NCBI RefSeq assembly: GCF_029906645.1
Contig: NZ_JARYGZ010000001.1
Location: 2,600,084-2,664,083 of the forward strand
Reading direction: 5' to 3'
Length of the DNA stretch: 64,000 nt
From: Sphingomonas oryzagri
GTDB lineage: Bacteria > Pseudomonadota > Alphaproteobacteria > Sphingomonadales > Sphingomonadaceae
Part shown: piece after piece, positions 17,851 to 27,691 of the stretch
How positions within the stretch are numbered: the stretch's first letter is position 1
How the letters are laid out: each line of letters opens with the position of its first letter
Program-made: the position numbers and the translations under genes
The notes under the pieces: model-generated
Seen by the model: the letters and a program-made list of their open reading frames with translations, nothing else
What the model was told of the DNA's origin: nothing
The model's database searches: none

Positions 17851-18875
17851 GCAGGCACCGGGCCGGTCGATCCGCGGATCACGAGCTGGAAGGGCAACAT
17901 CTGGTGGGGCACCGTCTCTTCATGGTCGATCAGCGAGAGCAGGGCACTGGTCGCCTCGCGCGCCATGTCGCGGATCGGCTGATGGATGGTGGTGAGGCGC
18001 GGCCAGACCACCGAGGCGATGTTGCTGTCGTCGAAACCGACCACCGAGAGCTGATCGGGCACGGACACGCCCGCCTCATAGGCGGCGTTGATCACGCCAG
18101 CCGCCATGTCGTCGTTGCTCGCGAAGATCGCGGTCGGGCGATCGGGGAGCGCGAGCAGCGCCCTGCCCGCCTCATAGCCCGAAACGAAGGTATAGGCGCC
18201 CTGCACCTCCAGCGCCGGGTCTGCCGCGAGGCCGTGTGCCGCGAGACCGGCGTGATACCCTTCGAGTCGCGCACCCGCCGATGCGTGGCTGGGATCACCG
18301 CGAACCACCCCGATCCGGGTATGGCCAAGGCCGACGAGGTGATCGACCACCGCGCGCGCCGCCTCGCGATCGTCCATGGCGACATCGGGCGCGTGACTGC
18401 CGCCGCTGGTCGGCGCGATGCGGGCATAGGGCAGTCCGCACGCCTCCAGCTCGGCCACCGTCGCGGGATCGTCGCAGAGCGGCGGCGCCAGCACCATGCC
18501 ATCGAGACCGGAGGCCCGCGCGATCGCCTGCATCTTGCCCGACGCGGCGGAGGCATCGTCGAACGGCAGCACCAGCAGACGATAACGCTCGCCGTGCAGG
18601 CGCTCCAACGCGCCCCTCTGTAGATCGACGACATAGTTGGGGCTGGGATTTTCGTAGGCGAGGCCGATCAGGAACGATCGCCGCCCGGCCAGGCTGCGTG
18701 CCGCGACATTGGGATGATAATCCAGATCCGCCGCGGCCTTGAGCACGCGGTCGCGGGTCAACGGGCGGACGTTGGGTTCATCGTTGAACACGCGCGAGAC
18801 GGTCTTGATCGAGACGCCCGCCGCATCGGCGACGTCGGTGATCGTGGAATGGCGTGTCGCTTGTCGTCTGGCCAA
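17847..18875 (-). CDS. LacI-family transcriptional regulator
   Basis: This 342-residue repressor has an N-terminal HTH and hinge (TITDVADAAGVSIKTVSRVFNDEP) and a periplasmic-binding-protein-like sensor domain starting near GRRSFLIGLAYENPSPNYV. The start is TTG at 18875, a few bases after GGGGA. No ATG lies before the HTH, so a downstream start would lose DNA binding. It precedes and overlaps the ROK kinase gene, implying control of a small sugar-utilisation unit. The inducer is unknown. Confidence 0.9.
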   Translation of the reverse strand: MARRQATRHSTITDVADAAGVSIKTVSRVFNDEPNVRPLTRDRVLKAAADLDYHPNVAARSLAGRRSFLIGLAYENPSPNYVVDLQRGALERLHGERYRLLVLPFDDASAASGKMQAIARASGLDGMVLAPPLCDDPATVAELEACGLPYARIAPTSGGSHAPDVAMDDREAARAVVDHLVGLGHTRIGVVRGDPSHASAGARLEGYHAGLAAHGLAADPALEVQGAYTFVSGYEAGRALLALPDRPTAIFASNDDMAAGVINAAYEAGVSVPDQLSVVGFDDSNIASVVWPRLTTIHQPIRDMAREATSALLSLIDHEETVPHQMLPFQLVIRGSTGPVPA

Positions 18876-18910
18876 TTGCGCGTCCCCGTTTCGGCTCTCC
18901 CGCGTGGCAA

Positions 18911-19948
18911 TTAGCCTTGTCCAGCGTTATCAGGCAAGCGGCGAGGCGGGACCGGTTGCCCACGATGCGCCGCCTCGATCAGCGCGACGATGTTGCGGGC
19001 GTCGACCGGATCGACCGGGATCGGCCCCTCGCCCCGGATCGCGCGGGCGAGACGGCGATAGAAACCCGCCGCATCGCCCGCCGGAACCGGGCGCGGCGTG
19101 CGCTCCCCATCCTTGGTGGCACGGAAGGCGGCGATGTCGGGCAGGCGGGTCAACGGTTCGCCGGCGCGCAGCGCGGCTTCCCAGGGATCGATGCCCTCGG
19201 TCCACCAGCTGCCGCCGGTGCCGTGCAACGCCAGATGCGGGCGCGTCGCGGCGACCAGCGAGGATGCGGAGACGATCGCGCGCATCGTCCCGTAATGCAG
19301 CGCGATCTCGAAATAATCGTCGGCTCGGGCGTCGCCGCGCTGGATGGCGACATCGGCGGCCATCGCATCGGGCCAGCCTAACAGCCCGATCGCCTGGTCG
19401 ATCAGGTGCGGCCCGAGATCCCAGAGCAGCCCGCTCCCCGGCCCCGCCTCGTTGCGCCATACGGCGGGCGCGGTCGGGCGGAAGCGATCCCAGCGTGCCT
19501 CATAGAGCGCCGGCGTGCCGAGTTCGCCGGCGCCAAGCAGTGCCTGCGCCGCCAGATAGTCACCGTCCCAGCGACGGTTGTGGTAGACGCTGAGCAGACG
19601 GTCCGCCCCGGCCGCGATGTCGATCAGACGATCGCAGGTGGCGACATCGGGCGCCATCGGCTTGTCGATCACGACATGCTTGCCCGCACGCAGCGCCGCC
19701 TCGGCATGATCGGCGTGATGCGCGTTCGGCGTCACCACCACCACCAGATCGACACCGGGATGGGCGAGCAGCGCATCGATATCCGGCACGACCGCCGGCG
19801 CGTCGCGACGTTCGGCGGCCTCCGCCCGCGAGGTCATCACCGCGCGGATGCGATAGTCCGAAAGGGCTTCGAGGATCGGCGCATGGAGGACCGCGCCGGC
19901 AAGGCCGTAGCCCGCCAGCCCGACCCCGATCGGGGAGGATGTCGTCAT
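18911..19948 (-). CDS. Gfo/Idh/MocA-family oxidoreductase
   Basis: This NAD(P)-dependent sugar or polyol dehydrogenase-like protein has 345 residues. The Rossmann motif is VGLAGYGLAGAVLHAP, followed by VVVVTPNAHHADHAEAALRAGKHVVIDKP, which contains the conserved Lys-Pro. The C-terminal domain has WDLGPHLIDQAIGLLG with the usual His. The best match in pattern is the YdgJ/scyllo-inositol dehydrogenase-like branch. Start is the ATG at 19948. It lies upstream of the LacI/ROK pair on the same strand and may belong to the same carbohydrate module. Confidence 0.88.
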   Translation of the reverse strand: MTTSSPIGVGLAGYGLAGAVLHAPILEALSDYRIRAVMTSRAEAAERRDAPAVVPDIDALLAHPGVDLVVVVTPNAHHADHAEAALRAGKHVVIDKPMAPDVATCDRLIDIAAGADRLLSVYHNRRWDGDYLAAQALLGAGELGTPALYEARWDRFRPTAPAVWRNEAGPGSGLLWDLGPHLIDQAIGLLGWPDAMAADVAIQRGDARADDYFEIALHYGTMRAIVSASSLVAATRPHLALHGTGGSWWTEGIDPWEAALRAGEPLTRLPDIAAFRATKDGERTPRPVPAGDAAGFYRRLARAIRGEGPIPVDPVDARNIVALIEAAHRGQPVPPRRLPDNAGQG

Positions 19949-19979
19949 CAGCCCAGTTGGGCGCGCGCGTGGGGCATCG

Positions 19980-20360
19980 TCAAGGCCGCCCGGCCTTCGG
20001 GGGAACCGGCTCGAACCAGCCGAGCCGGCAGCGCGGATAGGCGTTGATGCCGACACCACGGACCGCCTGCTGATCGAAAATGCGCACGGTATCGCCCTGG
20101 CACAATTGCCCGCCGGACGGCTCCGTCTCGAGGCTGCTGAACGTGTTGAGGCGCTCCACGCCAGGGCAGACGCTGTCCAGCCGGTTGCGATAGGTCCGGT
20201 TGCCGACGTGGAAGATGATCGTGTCGCTGCCTTCCGCGCTGGTGCCCTGCATCTGCTGGGGATCGATGCAGGCCACCGCGCCGGGCGGGCGCGCCGCGGG
20301 AGCGGCCAGCGCGACGGACGATCCGGCGAAGGCGACGAGGACGGCGGCAACGATCTTCAT
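19980..20360 (-). CDS. small exported protein of unknown function
   Basis: This 126-residue protein has a signal peptide (MKIVAAVLVAFAGSSVALAAP) and a mature part with four Cys. I see ACIDPQQMQGTSAEGSDTIIFHVGNRTYRN and CQGDTVRIFDQQAV. The pattern recalls small periplasmic proteins common in sphingomonads (DUF6491-like), but I cannot assign it with certainty. Start is the ATG at 20360. A longer frame to 20393 would place residues before the signal. It ends 32 bases before the oxidoreductase gene. Confidence 0.7.
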   Translation of the reverse strand: MKIVAAVLVAFAGSSVALAAPAARPPGAVACIDPQQMQGTSAEGSDTIIFHVGNRTYRNRLDSVCPGVERLNTFSSLETEPSGGQLCQGDTVRIFDQQAVRGVGINAYPRCRLGWFEPVPPKAGRP

Positions 20361-20447
20361 GAGCGGACTCCTCACGCAGACAACGCTCGGCACGGCAGCG
20401 AGGATGCGCCGCTTCGGTCCCGTTGTCGATTTATCGGGGGCTGCGCC

Positions 20448-21476
<1,029 letters not shown>

Positions 21477-21512
21477 CTAGCATCGCGCCGGAGCCGGAGG
21501 GAGGATCAGGCC

Positions 21513-22139
21513 ATGAGCGAAGAACTCGTCTTCTACACCAACCCGATGTCGCGCGCCCGGCTGGTGCGCTGGATGCTGGAGGAGGTCGGCCAGCCCTATC
21601 GCACCGAAATCCTCGAATATGGCACGACGATGAAGGGGCCGGACTATCTGGCGATCAATCCGATGGGAAAGGTGCCGGCGATCACCCACAACGGCAAGGT
21701 CGTCACCGAATGCGCGGCGATCTGCGCCTATCTGGCCGACGCCTTCCCGCAAGCCGGCCTCGCACCTCCGCCCACCGAGCGGGCGGACTATTATCGCTGG
21801 CTGTTCTTCGCGGCAGGCCCGCTAGACGCGGCGATCGTCGACAAGGCACTCGGCCGCTCGATCCCGCCCGAGCGGGCCGCGATGGTCGGCTATTCGGGCC
21901 TGGACGCGGTGGTGGGTGCGATCGCCGACGCTCTGGAGGGCAAGGCCTTCATCGCCGCCGATCATTTCACGGCGGCCGATTGCTATGTCGGCGCCTGCCT
22001 GTCCTTCCACATGCGCTTTGCCACGATCGAGCGGAAGCCGGTCTTCACCGCCTATGTCGAGCGACTTGAGGCACGTCCCGCCTATCTGCGCTCGATCGAG
22101 ATCGACGGGGCGATGCCGCCGCCCAAGGTTGCCGCCTGA
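21513..22139 (+). CDS. glutathione S-transferase family protein
   Basis: This 208-residue protein has an N-terminal thioredoxin-like GSH-binding domain: LVFYTNPMSRARLVRWMLEEVG, the cis-Pro motif GKVPAI, and TECAAICAYLAD. A helical C-terminal domain with DHFTAADCYVG follows. It resembles the beta/nu-type bacterial GSTs. The substrate is not predictable. GGAGGGAGG lies upstream of the ATG. It converges on the Bax-inhibitor-1 gene across a shared terminator. Confidence 0.9.
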   Translation: MSEELVFYTNPMSRARLVRWMLEEVGQPYRTEILEYGTTMKGPDYLAINPMGKVPAITHNGKVVTECAAICAYLADAFPQAGLAPPPTERADYYRWLFFAAGPLDAAIVDKALGRSIPPERAAMVGYSGLDAVVGAIADALEGKAFIAADHFTAADCYVGACLSFHMRFATIERKPVFTAYVERLEARPAYLRSIEIDGAMPPPKVAA

Positions 22140-22153
22140 GCGGATACGAAAAA

Positions 22154-22177
22154 GCCCGGCGGATCGCTCCGCCGGGC
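22154..22177. terminator. bidirectional rho-independent terminator
   Basis: A perfect 10-bp stem GCCCGGCGGA / TCCGCCGGGC with a TCGC loop follows the GST stop by 14 bases. An A5 run on its left gives a T5 run for transcripts from the minus strand (Bax-inhibitor-1 gene). A weaker CTT follows on the plus side. Confidence 0.85.
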
Positions 22178-22204
22178 CTTCCGTTGTCGTCGATCCCGTC
22201 CGGA

Positions 22205-22936
22205 TCAGTTGCGCTGGTTGCCCATGAAGCGCAGCAGGAACAGGAACATGTTGATGAAGTCGAGGTACAGGGTCAGCGCGCCCATCACCGCCGACTTGCC
22301 GTAGAACTCCGTACCACGCACCGCGAAGTAGTTGCTCTTGATCCGCTGCGTGTCGAAGGCGGTAAGGCCCGCGAACAGCAGCACGCCGACGCCCGAGATG
22401 ATCAGTTCCATGCCCGTGCTCTTCACGAACATGTTGATCACCATCGCCGCGATCAGGCCGAACACCGCCATCATCATGAAGGCGCCGAACGGGGCGAGAT
22501 CGCGCTTCGTGGTGTAGCCGTAGAGGCTGAGGCTACCGAAGCCGACCGCTGCCGCGAAGAAGGCCTGCGCCACCGACGAGCCGGTATAGACGAGCAGGAT
22601 ACTCGACAGCGACACGCCCATCAGCACCGCATACGACCAGAACAGCGTCTTGATCGTGCCTTCGGAGAAGCGGTTCACGCCGAAGCTCATCGCCAGCACG
22701 ACACCCAGCGGCGCCAGCATCAGGATCAGCCGCGCCGCCGGATTGGCGAGCAGCGACAGGCCGAAGGTCGTGTTCACGAACAGCATCGCGACGATGCCGG
22801 TGAGCAGCACGCCCGACGCCATATAGTTGTAGACGGACAGCATGTAGGACCGCAGACCCGCATCGAAGGCCGCGTCGCGCGCGCCTGTCGCGGCGCGGGG
22901 CACCGCGGTCATCCGGGGGTCAGACCAGTTAGCCAT
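22205..22936 (-). CDS. Bax inhibitor-1 / YccA family membrane protein
   Basis: This 243-residue protein has seven predicted hydrophobic helices and a short cytoplasmic N-terminus. The family pattern is visible: YNYMASGVLLTGIVAMLF at helix 1, IKSNYFAV with the preceding Asp in TAFDTQ, and the closing LYLDFINMFLFLLRFMG. Bacterial members form pH-sensitive calcium leak channels or regulate membrane proteases. The role here is inferred from family only. It is transcribed divergently from thpR. Confidence 0.92.
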   Translation of the reverse strand: MANWSDPRMTAVPRAATGARDAAFDAGLRSYMLSVYNYMASGVLLTGIVAMLFVNTTFGLSLLANPAARLILMLAPLGVVLAMSFGVNRFSEGTIKTLFWSYAVLMGVSLSSILLVYTGSSVAQAFFAAAVGFGSLSLYGYTTKRDLAPFGAFMMMAVFGLIAAMVINMFVKSTGMELIISGVGVLLFAGLTAFDTQRIKSNYFAVRGTEFYGKSAVMGALTLYLDFINMFLFLLRFMGNQRN

Positions 22937-23049
22937 CGGAAGAAACTCTCCTTATCGTCGGCGAAATCCGCCGACCCAGACAATATCGGGCGTTCGCCTT
23001 ATGGTTTCAAGCGAAACCGGTCGGCCCGATTTGTAACGAAAGATTGCTG

Positions 23050-23589
23050 ATGGCCCTGCATCGCCTGTTCGTCGCGCTTCGTCCACCCGCCGCGACGCGC
23101 ATCTTCCTTGCCGGACTGATGGGAGGCGTGCCCGGCGCCCGTTGGCAGGACGACGCGCAACTGCACTGCACCTTGCGCTTCATCGGCGCGGTGGATCGTC
23201 ACCTGGCGGAAGACGTCGCCGCAGCCCTCGGCCGCGTCCGGGGCGAACCGCTGGCGCTCGGCCTTGGCCCGGCCGGCACGTTCGATCGCAAGGGCCGGGT
23301 CGATACGTTGTGGGTCGGCGTCCAGCCACGCGAGGCGGTGGCAGCGCTGCATGGCCGGGTGGATGCGGCGCTGCGTCTGGCCGGCATCGCGGCCGACGAC
23401 CGGGCGTTCGTGCCGCACATCACGATCGCCCGCTTTCCCCGCAGCGAGTCGCCGGGGCCGGAGGTCGCATCGGCCGTGACTGTGCCGGCGGGACATCATT
23501 TCGAGGTGAGTCACTTCGAGCTGTTCGAAAGCCAGCTTGGATCAGAGGGCGCCAGCTACGAGACGGTCGCCCGCTATTCGCTCGCCTGA
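23050..23589 (+). CDS. thpR: RNA 2',3'-cyclic phosphodiesterase (LigT family)
   Basis: This 2H-phosphoesterase of 179 residues carries the two HxTx motifs as HCTL (His39, Thr41) and HITI (His123, Thr125), the hallmark of LigT/ThpR. It opens 2',3'-cyclic phosphates to 2'-phosphates on RNA ends and has reversible 2'-5' ligase activity in some members. The ATG at 23050 is preferred over a TTG two codons upstream. It is single-domain and cytoplasmic. Confidence 0.9.
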   Translation: MALHRLFVALRPPAATRIFLAGLMGGVPGARWQDDAQLHCTLRFIGAVDRHLAEDVAAALGRVRGEPLALGLGPAGTFDRKGRVDTLWVGVQPREAVAALHGRVDAALRLAGIAADDRAFVPHITIARFPRSESPGPEVASAVTVPAGHHFEVSHFELFESQLGSEGASYETVARYSLA

Positions 23590-23623
23590 AAGCCTCCCGA
23601 TCCCTCCTCACGCGCGCAAAGAA

Positions 23624-23652
23624 AAAGGGAGCCGGCATGATGCCGACTCCCT
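23624..23652 (-). terminator. rho-independent terminator after the OmpA-like gene
   Basis: A stem GGGAGCCGGCA / TGCCGACTCCC (one mismatch) is followed on the minus strand by TTTTTC. It lies about 40 bases past the stop of the OmpA-like gene. It may also stop thpR transcripts from the other side. Confidence 0.75.
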
Positions 23653-23691
23653 TCGTCTCCAAAGCCTCCGAAGAGGCCCCGGTGGAGTGCC

Positions 23692-24786
23692 TTACTGGCC
23701 CGAACCCGGACCGAAGGTGATCTCCACGCGGCGGTTCTGCGGCTCGCGCACACCGTCGGCGGTCTGCACCAGGAGGTGCGTTTCGCCGAAGGCCTGGGTC
23801 TGCATGGCCGTGTCCGGCACACCCTTGCCCGAGAGATAGGACTTCACCGCGTCGGCGCGACGCTGCGAGAGGCCCATGTTGTACTTCGGCGTACCCGACG
23901 TGTCGGTGTAGCCCGCGAGCATCACCGAAGCCGAACCGGTCTGCGTGTAGGCCGCAGCAGCGTTGTCGAGGATCGACGCGGCTTCCGGCGTGATGTCCGA
24001 CTTGTTCCAGTCGAAGAACACGATGAACGGACCCGGGTTCTGCACCACCGGCGGCGGCGGCGGAGGCGGCGGCGGCGGGGGCGGCGGGGGCGGCGGGGGC
24101 GGCGGGGGCGGCGGGGCCGCCGGCTCGCCGAAGTTGAAGATCAGGCTGCCCAGGATCGAGTGCGACCGGAACTTGCCCTTATAGTCGGCGGCCGTTCCGA
24201 GATCCGGATCGAGGCCGACCATCTTCACGTTGCGAACGTTGAAGAAGCGATACTTCAGGCCGACGTCGATGTTGTCGGTGAGCGGCGCACGAACGCCGGC
24301 GATCGCCTGCCACGCGAAGCGGGTGTCGCTGTCGTCGAGGAAGGTCGGCGTATCGCTGTAATCGCGCCAGTTGTCGGCCTTCACGCGGGCCACACCGGCA
24401 CCGCCGCCGACGTAACCGCTGATGCCCGACTCGTCGCCGAAGTCGAGCAGCGCGTTGACCATGAAGCTGAGCGCGCTGGTGCTGCCCTTCGGGCCGTTAT
24501 AGGTCGTGACGGAGGTCGCGAAATCATCGACCTTCGAGCGCTTGTAACCCGCTTCGCCTTCGATCCGGACCGGACCGAAATCGTAGCCCACGATGCCGTC
24601 GACATCGTAGCCATAATGCTGGTTAACCTTGAGCGCGTCGGACGCACCATTGATGCTGTAGTGCGAATCCTCGACGAGCATCGCGCCGCCTTCAACGCCT
24701 ACGTACCAGGCACCGTCCTTCGCATGGGCGGCAGCGCCGGCCAATGCGGTGGAGGCGAGCGCCATAACTACGGCGAGCTTCCGCAT
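23692..24786 (-). CDS. OmpA-family outer membrane protein with beta-barrel and polyproline linker
   Basis: The 364-residue protein has three parts. A signal peptide (MRKLAVVMALASTALAGAAAHA) leads into an eight-strand barrel-like domain (residues about 24-225, beginning AWYVGVEGGAM). A linker of about two dozen prolines follows. The C-terminal OmpA peptidoglycan-binding domain contains FFDWNKSDITPEA, GYTDTSG and LSQRRADAVKSYL. It anchors the outer membrane to the cell wall. The polyproline tract is encoded by a 9-bp tandem repeat. AAAGGGG precedes the ATG, and a terminator follows the gene. Confidence 0.92.
   Translation of the reverse strand: MRKLAVVMALASTALAGAAAHAKDGAWYVGVEGGAMLVEDSHYSINGASDALKVNQHYGYDVDGIVGYDFGPVRIEGEAGYKRSKVDDFATSVTTYNGPKGSTSALSFMVNALLDFGDESGISGYVGGGAGVARVKADNWRDYSDTPTFLDDSDTRFAWQAIAGVRAPLTDNIDVGLKYRFFNVRNVKMVGLDPDLGTAADYKGKFRSHSILGSLIFNFGEPAAPPPPPPPPPPPPPPPPPPPPPPVVQNPGPFIVFFDWNKSDITPEAASILDNAAAAYTQTGSASVMLAGYTDTSGTPKYNMGLSQRRADAVKSYLSGKGVPDTAMQTQAFGETHLLVQTADGVREPQNRRVEITFGPGSGQ
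24073..24117. repeat. 9-bp tandem repeat encoding the polyproline linker
   Basis: About five copies of a CGGCGGGGG unit lie inside the OmpA-like gene and extend into further CGG triplets on the left. On the coding strand they give only proline codons. Copy-number change would alter linker length in steps of three residues without frameshift. Confidence 0.75.
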
Positions 24787-24983
24787 AATAATCCCCTTTC
24801 AATCAATTCCCGTCTGGGAACGGATAAAAGCCTAACCAAAGAGGAATATCCGCGCAAGCGCGCATATTCCCACACTGTTGCCAGATTGCCACAACCCCGC
24901 TGTCGCCTGTTGTGTTTCCTCCCCGGCAAGCGGCTGCTCAACACTCGATAATCCATTCGGTTTCGCCGTGCCGCAAAAAAATT

Positions 24984-25484
24984 TCAACTCGCGATGAGAC
25001 CGTGGCTCCTCAGTGCCGCCAGAATTGCGGATATTGCAGCGCGCGCCTCGGAATCCTGCGAGGTTCCGCCGGTCGGATCGGCGATCGCGGACTGTTGCGC
25101 GCCCACCACGGCGACCCCATCGACGAGCAACCGTCGCGCCCGGATCTCGCCAACCATCCATGCGTCGCCATCGAAATGCGCAACCAGGGTGTCGGCGAGC
25201 GACCAGACCGCCATTCCGGGGCGCGGCGAGACGAAGCGCCAGCCGCCATCGCTCCAGGCAGCCAGCGCCAACGCCTGCCCCGCCCACGCCCCGACGGGGG
25301 ATTCGCCGACGATCCAGCATTGGCCGGGCGCGGGCGCGGGCGGCGGACTGTCCACCAGCAGGCTTTCGACCGCCGGCTGGAGGAGCGCGTCGATCCGCAC
25401 CAGCGCCTCGTTGTGGAACAATTCCTTCTGCGCCTGCCCGGATGCGATGAAGGGCAGAGCGAGGCGCGCGGTAGCGTCGGTCAT
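24984..25484 (-). CDS. GTA cluster: DUF2793 protein (probable tail-tip accessory)
   Basis: The 166-residue protein has the DUF2793 pattern: ARLALPFIASGQAQKELFHNEAL at the N-terminus, GQCWIVG and GWRFVSPRPGM. It is the last gene of the GTA-type cluster, starting one base after the g15-like stop. DUF2793 proteins often lie next to phage tail or fibre genes, so a role in the tail tip or as a fibre-associated protein is inferred. RcGTA has no gene of this kind at the end of its main cluster. Confidence 0.82.
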   Translation of the reverse strand: MTDATARLALPFIASGQAQKELFHNEALVRIDALLQPAVESLLVDSPPPAPAPGQCWIVGESPVGAWAGQALALAAWSDGGWRFVSPRPGMAVWSLADTLVAHFDGDAWMVGEIRARRLLVDGVAVVGAQQSAIADPTGGTSQDSEARAAISAILAALRSHGLIAS

Positions 25485-25485
25485 G

Positions 25486-27681
25486 TCAGGCTCCCGATGT
25501 CATGGTGAGGGTGGCGGGCGGCAGCGAGGCGGCCGTCGTGCCGATCTGCGCGATCGTGATGGTCAGCGGCCCCGCGCCGCCCAGCGCATCGAGATCGGCG
25601 GGCGCGATCGTCGCGACCGGTTCCGCGACCGTGAGCAATCGATCCACGCCCCCCGGCCGCGACAGGAGGATCTGGTAGCGCTCGGTCTCTTCCGCGAGCG
25701 GCACGTCGGTGTCGTCCAGCCAGTCCCAGCCCGCGCGACTGCGGCGGGTCCAGCCGACCGATACGGAACCGTCGGGCATCGCCGTGCCGAGGAGGGCCAC
25801 CGGTGCCGGGGGCCGCATGGCACGGGCCTGGAATGTGAGGTCGGCCTCCGCAGGCGCGCTGTCCCCCACCCCGTTCGCCGACACCCGCACCGACCGGCCG
25901 ATTGCGGACAGCGGCAACGGCCAGGCCAGCAGCGCATCCGGATCGACCAGCACGAAGCGATCGCCGATCGCATGGCCGCCGATCGCCCATTCGCTGCCAC
26001 GGCGACCACGGAGCAAGCCCGCGAGGCGGAACAGGCGCGGCCCGATCTGCTCGGCGGAAGCGAACTGGATCAGCTCGTCGCCCAGCAAAGCGAGGTTCGT
26101 GGCCGCCGAAAGGCTGGTGGCGTCGCTGCTCGCCAATGCCATCGCATCGTTCAGCAGCAGGATATCGACGCTGTTCGCATCGTCCCTCACGGCACTGCTT
26201 CCGGAGACCAAAACGGTCACTGCCTGCCCGATGATCGCCGGAGCGGCCGTGCCGCCGATCGCCTGCCAGCTCGCGCCGTCGTCGAGGCTCAGCGTCAGCG
26301 CCGCCTTGCGCCATCCCGCCTGCTCGCCGGCCGCCGCGACCAGCAACGTCGGCGCGGTCGCCGGATCATCGCCGAGGGACGGCAGATCGAGCAGCGCGAG
26401 CGTCGTCGGCCCATGCGGCAGGTCGGGCTGAGAAAGGCCCGAACCGCTGCTCGCCGGGGGTGCGTCGCCCGTCGCCGGCGGCAACCGTTGGACGGTCAGC
26501 GTCAGCACCATGTCCTCGAAGGCGCGCTCGGTCACCCGCCAGCGCCCGTTCTGGCCCGGCACGGCGACGATCGCACCGGCGGCGATGTCGAGATGCCGCA
26601 AGGGCAGCGCCAGCCGCGCCGTCGTCCGCCCCGCCCACTCGCGCGCCAGCCGCGCCTCGACGATGCTCTGCGCGCTCGATGCGTCGACGGCGGCGGGCAG
26701 ATCGATCGCGCCCGCCCGGCGCGCGGAGACATCCCGCCGCGCGCTCTGCGAGCCGATCTGATAGTCGAGCGCGGGATCGTAATAACCGATCGACAGCGCC
26801 TCGTTCAGCGTGCCCGCCGCCTGTCGCTCGATCACGACCCTGGGCACCGGCTTGGCGCCCGATGCGAACGCCCCCATCTCGGTGACGGGTAGATCGAGCG
26901 GGGCGGCCGTCTCGTCGACCAGGTGCAGGCCGTCGGCGCCATCGGCGAAGGCCACCGGCAGCGCCGATCCCAACCCCTCGATCGCGCCGCGCAGGCTGTC
27001 GCCCGACGCCGCATAGCCGCCGAGCAGGGGGCCGCCCGCCCCGCTCACTTCGCTTTCGGACAGGATGGCCGCGATGGTGGTCAGCGAGACCGCGCCGTCG
27101 TCGGCCTCCACCTCGAAGCTGAGCGAGGGGATGCGGTTACCGTAATCGGCCAGCTGCAGATCCTCGAACACCGCATAGGCCAACCCGCGATGCGCCGGCG
27201 TCGCGTCGATCCCCTCGGCCGCCGCGATCAGCGGGTCGATCGCCTGCCCGTCTTCGCCGGTGTGGAGGCGGAAGGCGCCCACGTCGGTCTTCCAGTCCTT
27301 GGCCGCGCCGCGCAGCAGCGCGCCGTCCGCCCAGATGCGGTGGATCGTCCGCACCGGCCTCGCGGACAGCACGACCGCGAAGGAGGCCGAATAGCTGTAG
27401 GTGGTGGTCGCAGGCTTGCCCTTGCCGCCGGACTTGTGCGTGCTCTCGCGCAGGTCGGTAGCCCAGATCACCGATCCCGACGCGCGCATCGTGCCGAACA
27501 GCCGCGGCAGATCGGCTCCGTAGGAGGAGCCCTGCACGGCGAGACTGTCGAGGCGCGGCCCCTTGGCGCCCTTGGGCGTGAAGATGGCGCGATCGATCTG
27601 GTTGCCGATTACCGCGCCGATGGCGGCACCGATCGGGCCGCCGACGACGGTGCCGACGGCGGTGAGGACGAGAGTGGCCAT
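25486..27681 (-). CDS. GTA cluster: tail hub/host-specificity protein (g15-like), short form
   Basis: This 731-residue baseplate protein begins with a glycine-rich hydrophobic stretch (VLTAVGTVVGGPIGAAIGAVIG). It continues with a phage-tail_3-like domain containing LRESTHKSGGKGK and YSASFAVVLS, and ends with an Ig-like region. The ATG at 27681 is followed directly by the conserved N-terminus; the frame extends to 27774 without homology. RcGTA g15 is about 1300 residues and includes a TIM-barrel domain, which I do not see here. The gene ends one base before DUF2793 and follows the g14-like gene by 10 bases. Confidence 0.85.
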   Translation of the reverse strand: MATLVLTAVGTVVGGPIGAAIGAVIGNQIDRAIFTPKGAKGPRLDSLAVQGSSYGADLPRLFGTMRASGSVIWATDLRESTHKSGGKGKPATTTYSYSASFAVVLSARPVRTIHRIWADGALLRGAAKDWKTDVGAFRLHTGEDGQAIDPLIAAAEGIDATPAHRGLAYAVFEDLQLADYGNRIPSLSFEVEADDGAVSLTTIAAILSESEVSGAGGPLLGGYAASGDSLRGAIEGLGSALPVAFADGADGLHLVDETAAPLDLPVTEMGAFASGAKPVPRVVIERQAAGTLNEALSIGYYDPALDYQIGSQSARRDVSARRAGAIDLPAAVDASSAQSIVEARLAREWAGRTTARLALPLRHLDIAAGAIVAVPGQNGRWRVTERAFEDMVLTLTVQRLPPATGDAPPASSGSGLSQPDLPHGPTTLALLDLPSLGDDPATAPTLLVAAAGEQAGWRKAALTLSLDDGASWQAIGGTAAPAIIGQAVTVLVSGSSAVRDDANSVDILLLNDAMALASSDATSLSAATNLALLGDELIQFASAEQIGPRLFRLAGLLRGRRGSEWAIGGHAIGDRFVLVDPDALLAWPLPLSAIGRSVRVSANGVGDSAPAEADLTFQARAMRPPAPVALLGTAMPDGSVSVGWTRRSRAGWDWLDDTDVPLAEETERYQILLSRPGGVDRLLTVAEPVATIAPADLDALGGAGPLTITIAQIGTTAASLPPATLTMTSGA

Positions 27682-27691
27682 GATCTTCCCT

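Noticed and set aside
22184-23049. Plus-strand frame rich in His/Arg opposite the Bax-inhibitor-1 gene
   Set aside because: It has the composition of an antisense shadow and no domain; the opposite strand has seven clear membrane helices.
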